A stretch of 64,000 nt of DNA, from assembly GCA_963704355.1 (NCBI GenBank), contig OY969891.1, forward strand, positions 3,348,001 to 3,412,000, in the 5' to 3' direction. This stretch comes from Bog-473 sp963704355 (GTDB lineage: Bacteria > Actinomycetota > Acidimicrobiia > Acidimicrobiales > RAAP-2). Made by a program: the position numbers and the translations under genes. Below, one piece after another: positions 26,099 through 33,491 of the stretch. Numbering within the stretch: position 1 is the stretch's first letter; every line of letters begins with the position of its first letter. The notes under the pieces were generated by a model, which had not been told where the DNA came from, did no database searches, and saw nothing but the letters and a program-made list of their open reading frames with translations.

Positions 26099-27010
26099 CT
26101 AGCCGGGGGGACCTGTTCCGCCGGTCGGCACCCCTGTGCAGGTTGCGGCCTGGTCGCCAAACGTCGATCCGTGCACGATGCTGGGTGACCCAGAACTCGA
26201 CCCCATGTTCGGAGCCGGGTTGTTGCCCTCGCAGTAGGCAGAGCCATTGATGATGTCCGACCCGATGTCGTACTCGTCGATCGTCTTCTGACTGTTGTAG
26301 GCGAAGGTGAGAGATCCCATGATGGTGCGGATCACCCCGCCCCAGACTCCGCCGTAGCCCACCTCGGTGATCCCGCCCTTGATCTGGTCGTCTTCAAAGT
26401 CGGTGTAATTGGTGTCGGGCGCGTCGCCCGAAAGGGCCTCGATAATGGCATTGACAGCGCCGCCACCCGAGACCGACACCGGACCACCGATCGTGGTGTT
26501 CTGAATGACGACGGCCGAGGCGTCCTGTGCGATGACCGGACCCTGAATCGAGGCAAACGGTGGCTTGTAGGGCTTTTCGGTACCAAGGTAGAACAACGCA
26601 CCGGCCCCTACCATCACCCGCCCCAAGATGTTGACGGCGCTCACCTCTTTCGCCAGGCCCGCCACGAACGCGGCATCAGTTTCGAGCCTCAAACCGCCCA
26701 CGATCTTCAGCGGAGAACCGGCGTCCTGCACACCTGTCGCCAACCCAGAGCCCTTCTGGAGCACCACCCGCGAGAGCACGGTGACAGGACCGGGCGTCGG
26801 GATCTCACAGATAGACCCGGCGGGCATGATGAGGGACTGATAGGTGCCCGCCGGCACGGAACCGGGTGCGGACAAGGTACCCGTGCACGTATACGTCGGC
26901 GGGGTGGTCGCACCTGCGGTACCTGCGGCAACAGCCACGACCCCGCCGCCGACACCCACAACGGATGCCGCCAAGACGGCTGTCGTCAGCATTCGGGCTG
27001 GGAATCTCAT
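26099..27010 (-). CDS. Secreted Gly/Val-rich protein of unknown function
   Basis: 303 residues. It has a clear signal peptide (MRFPARMLTTAVLAASVVG, cleavage probably after AGA near 35) and then a Gly/Val/Ile-rich chain of short strands (TVLSRVVLQKGSGLATG, VIAQDASAVVIQNTTIGG) that looks like a right-handed beta-helix or bactofilin-like shell. Two Cys pairs occur near the ends. No family is recognised. The gene lies at the left edge of the accessory region, beside an integrase relic. Confidence 0.65.
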   Translation of the reverse strand: MRFPARMLTTAVLAASVVGVGGGVVAVAAGTAGATTPPTYTCTGTLSAPGSVPAGTYQSLIMPAGSICEIPTPGPVTVLSRVVLQKGSGLATGVQDAGSPLKIVGGLRLETDAAFVAGLAKEVSAVNILGRVMVGAGALFYLGTEKPYKPPFASIQGPVIAQDASAVVIQNTTIGGPVSVSGGGAVNAIIEALSGDAPDTNYTDFEDDQIKGGITEVGYGGVWGGVIRTIMGSLTFAYNSQKTIDEYDIGSDIINGSAYCEGNNPAPNMGSSSGSPSIVHGSTFGDQAATCTGVPTGGTGPPG

Positions 27011-27116
27011 GGTCCACCGCCTTGTCGCCTGATCGAGATTCCCAGCGTAAGCACAGCGAGAACGAGCATGCAAGGGGTTTCCATGCAGTTCGAGACCGCA
27101 TGGAGAGAAGTTGGCA

Positions 27117-27593
27117 GGCGGCGGACGCGGCCCAGGTACTCACTGCGATTGGTCGCCCGCCTGGCGCACCTGCCCCTCGAGGCGACGGGCCTCAAGGCGC
27201 GGCGCTCACTCACCATCGAAGAAGCCAACCGGTTCGTCGACGCGGTGGGGGCAGCCAAGACGAAGCCCTTGTGCTCGTGGCCCTGACCATGGGACTCCGT
27301 CCCGGAGAGGCACCGGACTGTACTGGGACGCGGTGGACCTCGACGAGGGTGTCCTCACGGTGCGCCAAGCCCTCAAACGCCTCCCCGACGGTACCTATGT
27401 CATCGAGGCCCCAAAGGTCGACAGTTATCGGACGCTGCGCCTGCCCACAGACCTCGTCGGAGTGCTGCGTTTCATCGTCTGGCCCAGCGCAAGGCACGCC
27501 TGTCCGCCGAGGCGTGGGACCCAGGGGTGCCGCGCCTGGGTAGGTGACTGGAGCACTGCCAAAATGGGGGGTACTTCACAACCCCCTGGATAA
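27117..27593 (+). pseudogene. Tyrosine integrase relic A
   Basis: The stretch matches, at roughly 85-90 percent identity by eye, the integrase relic at 33170-33440. It reads ARLAHLPLEATGLKARRSLTI, then EEANRFVDAV, but small indels near 27265 and 27310 break the frame. The remainder DAVDLDEGVLTVRQALKRLP is in another frame. It continues past the point where relic B is cut (VDSYRTLRLPTDLVGVLRF). The N-terminal domain and the final His-Arg-Tyr box are missing. Confidence 0.75.
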
Positions 27594-27662
27594 GGGGTGC
27601 TCTGAAGTATCACCCTTAGTTGAATACTCCATTACCCCCCGTATCAGGGGTATACTGCAGTA
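27568..27662 (+). promoter_or_regulatory. Leaderless promoter and repeat operator of the AbiE pair
   Basis: A -10 TATACT (27651-27656) ends six bases before the GTG start, so transcription should begin at the start codon. TACTGCAGTA (27653-27662) is a perfect palindrome over this junction. Upstream, GGGGTACTTCA and TGAAGTATCACCC are imperfect inverted copies, and CCCCC-GTATCA-GGGG forms another dyad. AbiEi-type antitoxins bind such repeats. Confidence 0.55.
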
Positions 27663-28379
27663 GTGCCACGCCCCTCAGTCCTGCTTCGCCTTGAAGAACT
27701 CGCCCAGGAGCAGTGGGGCCTCCTGACTCGACGCCAGATCGAAGAGGAAGGCATCGGACCCACATCGCTCGATCGCCTGACGTCGCCCGACGGAAGCCTC
27801 GAACGAGTGGCGACCGGCGTCTACCGCATCAAAGTCGCCCCGATCCCGGACCACCTCGACCTGCGGGCCGCATGGCTCCAACTCGCCCCGCAAACGCCGG
27901 CCTGGGAACGGACGGCGGACCAGGGCGTCGTCTCCCACCGATCGGCGGCATCGATGTACGGGCTCGGTCACCTTCCGGCCGATCGCCACGAGTTCACGGT
28001 CCCCAAGCGTAAGCAGACCCGGCGGCCCGACGTCCAAATCCACGTCAGACAGGTGAACGACGCCGAGTTCACACACCTGCACGGCCTCCCGGTCACGAGG
28101 CCGTGGCGCATCGCGGCCGACCTGCTCCGGGACCACGAGGACCCCGAGGCCGTGGCGCGACTCATAGCGGACGCCATCCGGCGCGTCTACGACTACCCGG
28201 GCACGTTCGCCGACAGCCTCGCCCCTCTCGCGGCCCGCTTCGGCCTCCGTAAAGGGGACGGGTTCGAGCTGCTGCGATGGTTCCTCGACATGACGGGCGA
28301 CCCCGAAAAGGGCCGTTGGCTCGACGAGGCGCGCGCGCACCTCTCCCGCAATGCGACGCGCGACGGGCCCGAGCCATGA
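27663..28379 (+). CDS. abiEi: AbiEi-type antitoxin
   Basis: The 238-residue protein has an N-terminal winged helix (EELAQEQWGLLTRRQIEEEG) and the body of AbiEi_4-type antitoxins: LERVATGVYRI, VSHRSAASMYGLGHLP, DVQIHVRQVNDAEF, LPVTRPWRIAADLL. The antitoxin represses its own operon and counteracts the nucleotidyltransferase toxin without direct binding in known type IV systems. It overlaps the toxin gene by ATGA. The gene lies between an integrase relic and a transposon, as expected for defence cargo. Confidence 0.85.
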   Translation: MPRPSVLLRLEELAQEQWGLLTRRQIEEEGIGPTSLDRLTSPDGSLERVATGVYRIKVAPIPDHLDLRAAWLQLAPQTPAWERTADQGVVSHRSAASMYGLGHLPADRHEFTVPKRKQTRRPDVQIHVRQVNDAEFTHLHGLPVTRPWRIAADLLRDHEDPEAVARLIADAIRRVYDYPGTFADSLAPLAARFGLRKGDGFELLRWFLDMTGDPEKGRWLDEARAHLSRNATRDGPEP

Positions 28380-29281
28380 CGGCCCGCGACCGATACGCGA
28401 CCCCGGCCGCGTTCCGACGAGCTCTCACTGACCGGTTGAAGGAAGCGGCCAAGGATGGGCGATGGACGCCGCAGCAGTTGCAGAGACAGGTCGCGTACGA
28501 CCGGCTGCTCGATCGCCTCTACCTCGTCGACGACGGGTGGATCGTGAAGGGTGCAACGGCACTTCTCGCTCGAGACATCGGTGTTCGAGGGAGTCTCGAC
28601 GTCGACGTGTACCGCACAGCCGCACGCGAGGTGGCCGAGACCGATCTTCGGACCGCCGCGGACACCGATGTCGGTGATTGGTTCCGCTTCGAGCTGGGTG
28701 GAGCGATTCCGATTGGAAACAACTCGCTACGTGTCCCTGTCAACGCCGTGATCGGAGCGACCACGTGGGTGCAATTCCATGTCGACCTCGTGGGTTCGGA
28801 TCTTCGGATGACCGGGCAACCGGACGACGTCCCGCCGCTGGCCCGCGGCGTGATCCCGGCCGTCGACCAACGGGGATACCGTGCCTATCCCCTCGTGGAC
28901 CACGTGGCGGACAAGGTCGCGGCGACCTATGAACTGCATGGCGACGGCCGACCTTCGACGCGCTATCGGGATCTTGTGGACCTCGTGGCGATCGTCACCG
29001 TCGCCTCTGTAGGTGCGGATGCGCAGTCCGCCGCTCTGAGGTCGGAGTTCGAGCGCCGCGGCCTCAACGTTCCGGATCGCTTCGACGTACCGGACCGCAC
29101 CCTGTGGGAGCCGGGTTACGCGGCGGAAGCCCGCCGTTCCCTCCTCGAGACGGCCGGCACCGTTGACGAGGCTCTCGCCGTGGTCCGCCCGTTCGTCGAC
29201 CCGCTGCTGGACGGATCGGCCGCCGGCTCGTGGAATCCACGGGAGGGGCGCTGGGATAGAGCGGACTCGACGTCGGCGTAA
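28376..29281 (+). CDS. abiEii: AbiEii-type nucleotidyltransferase toxin
   Basis: The 301-residue toxin has the nucleotidyltransferase core: VKGATALLARDIG (57-69) with the GA motif, and RGSLDVDVYR (71-80) with the metal-binding Asp pair at 75 and 77. It then has DHVADKVAATYELHGDGRPSTRYRDLVDL, a conserved AbiEii segment. Family members transfer nucleotides to tRNA 3' ends and block translation, giving phage abortive infection. The ATG overlaps the antitoxin stop by 4 bp, fixing the start. Confidence 0.86.
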   Translation: MTARDRYATPAAFRRALTDRLKEAAKDGRWTPQQLQRQVAYDRLLDRLYLVDDGWIVKGATALLARDIGVRGSLDVDVYRTAAREVAETDLRTAADTDVGDWFRFELGGAIPIGNNSLRVPVNAVIGATTWVQFHVDLVGSDLRMTGQPDDVPPLARGVIPAVDQRGYRAYPLVDHVADKVAATYELHGDGRPSTRYRDLVDLVAIVTVASVGADAQSAALRSEFERRGLNVPDRFDVPDRTLWEPGYAAEARRSLLETAGTVDEALAVVRPFVDPLLDGSAAGSWNPREGRWDRADSTSA

Positions 29282-29459
29282 GGGACGCCGCTCCGCTCGA
29301 TTTCTCTCCCATTCGCCCTACAGAGTGCCCCAATTTCTGGGCACCTGAGCGTGACGGACGACGCGAGAATCTCTATTCCCCCAGGTAAGGCGTGGTGTGT
29401 TGTGGTGGTGGGTCAGCGACAAAACTCGCTAACCAGGTGCGACGGCAGCTCTGCGCTGG

Positions 29460-29831
29460 TCACTTCCCGGCTTTGCGCTTTGGCTTTCCCACGGCAGTGG
29501 ATGCGTCGAGTCCCTCGTTGGCCAGTTCGGTCACCGTCAAGGACTCGAGCTCGGCGACCAGTGCACGTAGACGGCGATCGGCGGCCAGCATGGGACGCAG
29601 ATGCTGCGCTTCTTGGGCGCTGAGGGTCTTGGTCACCTGACGGCCGCTCTCTTGGTGCATCCAGGTGGCATAGGGACCGTGCAGCTGGGGCGGCTCGGCG
29701 CGGCAGTGGCACCCTGAGCGCTGGCAACGCGTCGAGCGTTCGACGATGGAACCGGGGAGCACCGGGCCGAGAGCCTCGATTTCGGCCAGGATCGCCGCCC
29801 GGCGCCCTTCGCTGGTGCCTTTCATCTCCAT
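29460..29831 (-). CDS. Small DUF6788-like protein of the transposon-like element
   Basis: The 123-residue protein has a cysteine cluster RCQRSGCHCRAEPPQLHGPY near residues 35-55, then a Thr/Ser tract with a coiled-coil helix (LAADRRLRALVAELESLTV) and a basic tail. This resembles actinobacterial DUF6788 proteins, often seen near transposases and plasmids. The CxxxxCxC cluster could bind zinc and DNA. It is divergently arranged with the recombinase-like gene across a palindrome and could regulate or assist transposition; role not established. Confidence 0.6.
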   Translation of the reverse strand: MEMKGTSEGRRAAILAEIEALGPVLPGSIVERSTRCQRSGCHCRAEPPQLHGPYATWMHQESGRQVTKTLSAQEAQHLRPMLAADRRLRALVAELESLTVTELANEGLDASTAVGKPKRKAGK

Positions 29832-29845
29832 AGCATCCCCGATCG

Positions 29846-29877
29846 ATGGACTTGACGTAGATACTATTCAAGTCCAT
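29846..29877. promoter_or_regulatory. Perfect 10-bp inverted repeat over divergent promoters
   Basis: ATGGACTTGA and its exact reverse complement TCAAGTCCAT flank a 12-base AT-rich spacer. The right arm contains the ATG of the plus-strand gene. The spacer holds TACTAT (29862-29867), a -10 eight bases before that ATG, and on the other strand TAGTAT. A protein bound here would shut off both directions. Confidence 0.65.
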
Positions 29878-30667
29878 GCCCCCCGAGCGTCGGGTCAGCC
29901 GGGAGCGTTCGGTGCTCGCCGGACTCGAGCGCTTCTGTGCGAACCAGGGACTGGGCTCACCCGCGCTGGCCGATCTTTTGATCGCGGCGTACTTGTGCAC
30001 CGGGCTCGAGGGCCGCGCTCCTTCGACGAAGGGCACCTACCACTCGGTGCTGCGCTCAGTCGGGGGCGTCGAGACGCCCAAGGGCGCGCCGCGTTTCGCC
30101 GGCTCGTCCGCCCCGGCCCCCTATAGCGCGGCCGAACGGGCCGAGCTCTTCGCCATCGCCCGGGCCCAGCGCCGCGCCTGGCGGGTGCGCTCGGCCCTCG
30201 CCCTCTTGGCTCTGTGCCTCGGGGCCGGAGTGCGCTCAGGAGAGCTGGTGGCTCTCAGAGGGAGCGACGTCGAGGCGGGACATGACCGAGTCCTCATAAG
30301 TGTCGGCCCTCCCGCGGCCCGCGTGATCGAGATGCGCCCTCACGAAGCGCGTCTTGTAGAAGAACTCGGCGTCGCCCATGACGCCTATGTCTTTCGCCCC
30401 GGAGAGGCGGATCGCTCCTATCCCAACTTCGTCAACGACTTTTGCCGGACCCTGGTGGCCGACCCGGGCGCGCCGAGGCTCTCGGTGGCGCGGGCGCGTT
30501 CGAGCTTCATCTGCGACCATCTCGTGGCGCGGGCGCCATTGCGGCGGCTGCTCGAGATGACCGGCATTGCCGAGGTCGAGTCGCTCTTGCGCTATGCCCG
30601 CCATGTCGACGGTGCCGCTCGGTCCAAGGCCGCCCTGCGCGCCGCTCTGGCTGCGGAGCACCTATGA
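29876..30667 (+). CDS. Degenerate tyrosine-recombinase-like protein
   Basis: 263 residues. An N-terminal helical SAM-like region (GLERFCANQGLGSPALADLL) leads to LLALCLGAGVRSGELVALRG (111-129), the box I motif of tyrosine recombinases with Arg120 and Glu123. The C-terminal part has RARSSFICDHLV and LLRYARHV with Tyr240, but the usual HxLRH box is not recognisable. It may be an inactive or divergent recombinase that binds element ends. It overlaps the DDE gene by ATGA. No ribosome site; leaderless start likely. Confidence 0.62.
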   Translation: MPPERRVSRERSVLAGLERFCANQGLGSPALADLLIAAYLCTGLEGRAPSTKGTYHSVLRSVGGVETPKGAPRFAGSSAPAPYSAAERAELFAIARAQRRAWRVRSALALLALCLGAGVRSGELVALRGSDVEAGHDRVLISVGPPAARVIEMRPHEARLVEELGVAHDAYVFRPGEADRSYPNFVNDFCRTLVADPGAPRLSVARARSSFICDHLVARAPLRRLLEMTGIAEVESLLRYARHVDGAARSKAALRAALAAEHL

Positions 30668-32316
30668 GCTCGGGCCGGGCGATCCCGGCGGTCTCCTCGC
30701 ACATGAGCGACGAAGCCGTTGGCTTCGCCATCGACGTGATCGATGCGTCGGGGATCCCCGATCGCCTCGAGGCCCTGCTCGTGCGTCAGACCGGTCGACC
30801 GCGGACCCTGCCGGTGCGCGCCCTGTTGGTCGCGCTGCTCTGCTTGGCCATCGACGATCGGGCGCTGCATCTGAGCGCGGCGACCAAGCTGCTCTATCGC
30901 ACCCTCTCGGCGCACCGGCGCGCCGAGCTGGGCGTGCGCGGCGAGGCCAACACCAAGAAGAGCCTGCTCGCCCGCTATCGCTGTGTGCGCTACTTGTTCC
31001 ACCTGATGGTGGGCGTCATGGACCCCTCGCGCCAGGTGAAGAACCGCGTCATCGACCAAGACGTCCTCGACGCGTTGGCCGTCGAGCTCACCGAGGCCGA
31101 GGTCGCGTTGCGACGAGCACGCCTCGAGTCGGTCGTGAACGATCTGATCGAGGCCTCGCTCATGGCGTGCTCGAGTGCCGAGCTCGGGACCTTCGACGGC
31201 TCGGCCGGTCTCGACGCCACCGTCGTCCCGCTCTTCAGCCGCGGCCCTTCGGCACGGGCGGGCACGTCTGCGAGTGATCCCGACGGAGGCTGGTATGTGC
31301 GCGAGGGCGACCACCGCGAGATGGTCGGCCCGACAGGAAAGAAGCTGCGCAAGCTGTTCTGGGCCCAAGAAGCCACCATCGTGACCATGGGACGTCCACC
31401 TGGCGCGGTGCCCACGCATCCCAACTTGGTGCTCGGCGCCTGCCTCGGGCGCCCCGGCGAGGATCCCGGCGGCACCGCCGTGCGCCTGCTCACGTCTGTG
31501 CGCGAGAGGGGCTACCCGGCGGGCTTCTTGGGGGCCGACCGTGGTTATAGCCAAGCCCGTCCCGAGTCCTTCCACCTGCCGGTGCGCGCGCTCGGGTACT
31601 CACTCGTCATGGACTACAAGGAGACCGAGCTCGGGCGCGGGGCCAATAGCGCGGGCGCGGTCATGGTCGAGGGGACCTTCTACTGCCCCGCCATGCCCAC
31701 CGACTTGGTCCAGGCCAGCACGCAGTTACGCGCGGGGACCATCGACGCGCCCACCTATGCGGCACGCATCGAGGCCAGGAGATCATGGCGCTTGGTGCGC
31801 AAGGAGGGACCCGACGACGACGGTTATGAGCGCTTCGCCTGTCCGGCCCGCGGCGAGCACCCGCGCCTGTGCTGTGCGCTTCGTCCGGAGGCGGCGCCCC
31901 TGGCCCTCGGCAAGGTCCCCGTGCTCGACCCTCCGGCGGATCCGCCCAAGGTGTGCACCCAAAGCGCGGTCACCATCGCCCCTGACGTCGGAGCCCGGCA
32001 CCGCCAGGACCTCGCCTTCGGATCGCCCGAATGGGCTGGTGTCTATGCCACCTACCGCAACACCATCGAGGGCACGAACGGCTACGTGAAGGACCCCGCG
32101 CACGAGTCCCTCCAAACACCGGGACGCCGCCGTGTCCGCGGCATCGCCGCCCAGAGTCTCTTTGTGGGCCTGCTCCTCATGGCGGCCAACTTCCGCAAGA
32201 TCGCCGCCTTCCGGAACCTCGTGGGGGCTGGCGAAGAGCCCAAGGTGGCCGAGCGGGCTCGACGACGGCGCATGAGCATCACCGACTACCGACCACCCCC
32301 AGCTGTGGCCGACTGA
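30664..32316 (+). CDS. Atypical DDE transposase
   Basis: 550 residues. A probable catalytic triad is Asp184 (GLDATVVPLFSRG), Asp292 (FLGADRGYSQ) and Glu469 (RNTIEGTNGYVKD), with spacing like IS4/IS1182-type RNase H transposases. An insertion near 390-405 carries cysteines (FACPARGEHPRLCCA). The N-terminus (LPVRALLVALLCLAIDDRAL) resembles transposase DNA-binding helices. It starts in the stop of the recombinase-like gene, so both are made together. It is not an annotated classical family that I can name with certainty. Confidence 0.68.
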   Translation: MSSGRAIPAVSSHMSDEAVGFAIDVIDASGIPDRLEALLVRQTGRPRTLPVRALLVALLCLAIDDRALHLSAATKLLYRTLSAHRRAELGVRGEANTKKSLLARYRCVRYLFHLMVGVMDPSRQVKNRVIDQDVLDALAVELTEAEVALRRARLESVVNDLIEASLMACSSAELGTFDGSAGLDATVVPLFSRGPSARAGTSASDPDGGWYVREGDHREMVGPTGKKLRKLFWAQEATIVTMGRPPGAVPTHPNLVLGACLGRPGEDPGGTAVRLLTSVRERGYPAGFLGADRGYSQARPESFHLPVRALGYSLVMDYKETELGRGANSAGAVMVEGTFYCPAMPTDLVQASTQLRAGTIDAPTYAARIEARRSWRLVRKEGPDDDGYERFACPARGEHPRLCCALRPEAAPLALGKVPVLDPPADPPKVCTQSAVTIAPDVGARHRQDLAFGSPEWAGVYATYRNTIEGTNGYVKDPAHESLQTPGRRRVRGIAAQSLFVGLLLMAANFRKIAAFRNLVGAGEEPKVAERARRRRMSITDYRPPPAVAD

Positions 32317-32499
32317 ACCTGACCGCCGCGCACACGAGCCCTGACAGGCGCGTCCGCGACCGCTCCATCGCACCCCCGCTTCAGCTCAGTGACCCTTCGC
32401 AGCACCGCATCGGGGATGTGAGACACCCTTGCTGCAAAATGGTGATGCCTTATGGCGAGTTCTGTCGCTGCGGAGGGGTCAGTTTTGTCACTGACCCGG

Positions 32500-32543
32500 G
32501 GTGGGCCGTACAGGACTCGAACCTGTGGCCCCTTGCGCGTCAT
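32500..32543. repeat. 44-bp direct copy of tRNA-Val 3' half (putative att site, left)
   Basis: Identical to 39406-39449, in the same orientation. It covers the tRNA from the anticodon loop to the first C of the CCA end, then diverges. Together with the complete tRNA it delimits the island. It begins 3 bases after the right end of the transposon-like element. Confidence 0.85.
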
Positions 32544-32562
32544 CTGCGCCGGGAACACCCAC

Positions 32563-32611
32563 CACACCTCACAGACCCCCACCGACAAGGACTTCCCTGT
32601 TCGGTGGGTGA
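32563..32611. repeat. Island-end direct repeat, left copy
   Basis: About 84 percent identical, in direct orientation, to 39327-39374 (shared core GTTCGGTG and CACAGA). In the circular form it would sit on the other side of the att core from the right copy, as integrase arm-type sites do. Confidence 0.5.
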
Positions 32612-32676
32612 CAGCGTGGGGCCCATTGTGGTCTCGAAGTGCCCCACAGAGTGCCCTAATTTGTGAGGAGGATCGC

Positions 32677-33442
32677 ATGGCGAGGTCACGCAAGCTCGGC
32701 TACGGCGAGGGTTCGATCTATCAACAATGCGACGGACGCTGGCGCGGCGAGCTCCGACTCGGCACCAAGCGCCGTCGGGTCTCTGCCTGGACACGGAGCG
32801 AGGTGGTATTCAAACTCGATGAGCAGCGCGCCCAAAGCCGGCCTGCCGATCGGCAACGACATGCGCCTCGGCGAGTGGTTGAACTGGTACCAGGAGATGA
32901 TCGATGGCGAGAAGAACCCCAGCACCTGTGCGAACTGCGCCTGGGTCATCAAACAGCTCACGCCCCTGCGCGGGCGCCGGCTCCGTGAGGTCGACGTCCT
33001 CGAATTCGAAGCCCTCCTCAAGGATCTGGCCAACCCCCAACGCGGCGTAGCGGCCACGAAGGGTCGCGGCGGGCGGGAGAAGCCGCTGTCGAAGTCATCG
33101 CTGAACAGGATCAAGATGGTCCTCGGCGCGGCACTCCACGAAGCCGAGCGTCGGGGTCTGGTGGCGCGCAACATCGCCCGACTGGCCCACCTGCCCCCCG
33201 AGGCGACGAGGACCAAGGCGCGGCGCTCTCTCACCATCGAGGAAGCCAATCGGTTCGTCGACGCGGTCCGGGGCACCGAAGACGAAGCGCTGGTGCTCCT
33301 GGCATTGACCATGGGACTGCGCCCCGGAGAGGTCACCGGACTGTCCTGGGACGCGGTGGACCTCGACGAGGGTGTCCTCACGGTACGCCAGGCCCTCAAA
33401 CGCCTCCCTGACGGCACCTATGTCATCGGGGCCCCAAAGTGA
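32677..33442 (+). pseudogene. Tyrosine integrase relic B, frameshifted and truncated
   Basis: ATG 32677 follows GAGGAGG and encodes the integrase arm-binding domain (GYGEGSIYQQCDGRWRGELR, then VSAWTRSEVVFKLDE). Near 32835 the frame shifts, and the core-binding and catalytic domains continue in another frame (MRLGEWLNWYQEMIDGEKNP, ALTMGLRPGEVTGLSWDAVD with box I Arg). The gene then ends at GAPK with TGA, losing about 150 residues including the His-x-x-Arg and Tyr catalytic residues. It must be inactive. It is a paralog of relic A at 27117. Confidence 0.8.
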
Positions 33443-33491
33443 GCTTCCGAGTTTCTACCTTGCGGGGATTCCCCAGAAGCCCATGGCGACA

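Larger units (their letters stand above)
29410..32497. mobile_element. 3.1-kb transposon-like element with three genes
   Basis: Left end GGGTCAGCGACAAAACT (29410-29426) matches the inverted right end (32481-32497) at 16 of 17 bases. A second, inner copy of the motif (about 32453-32470) sits at the right. Inside are a DUF6788-type gene on the minus strand, then a tyrosine-recombinase-like gene and an atypical DDE transposase gene coupled on the plus strand. No clear target duplication is seen. The right end abuts the 44-bp tRNA-Val copy within 3 bases. Confidence 0.72.

Noticed and set aside
29404..32503. Target-site duplication flanking the transposon-like element
   Set aside because: Flanks read GGTGGT and GGGGTG; they are similar G/T runs but not a convincing exact duplication.
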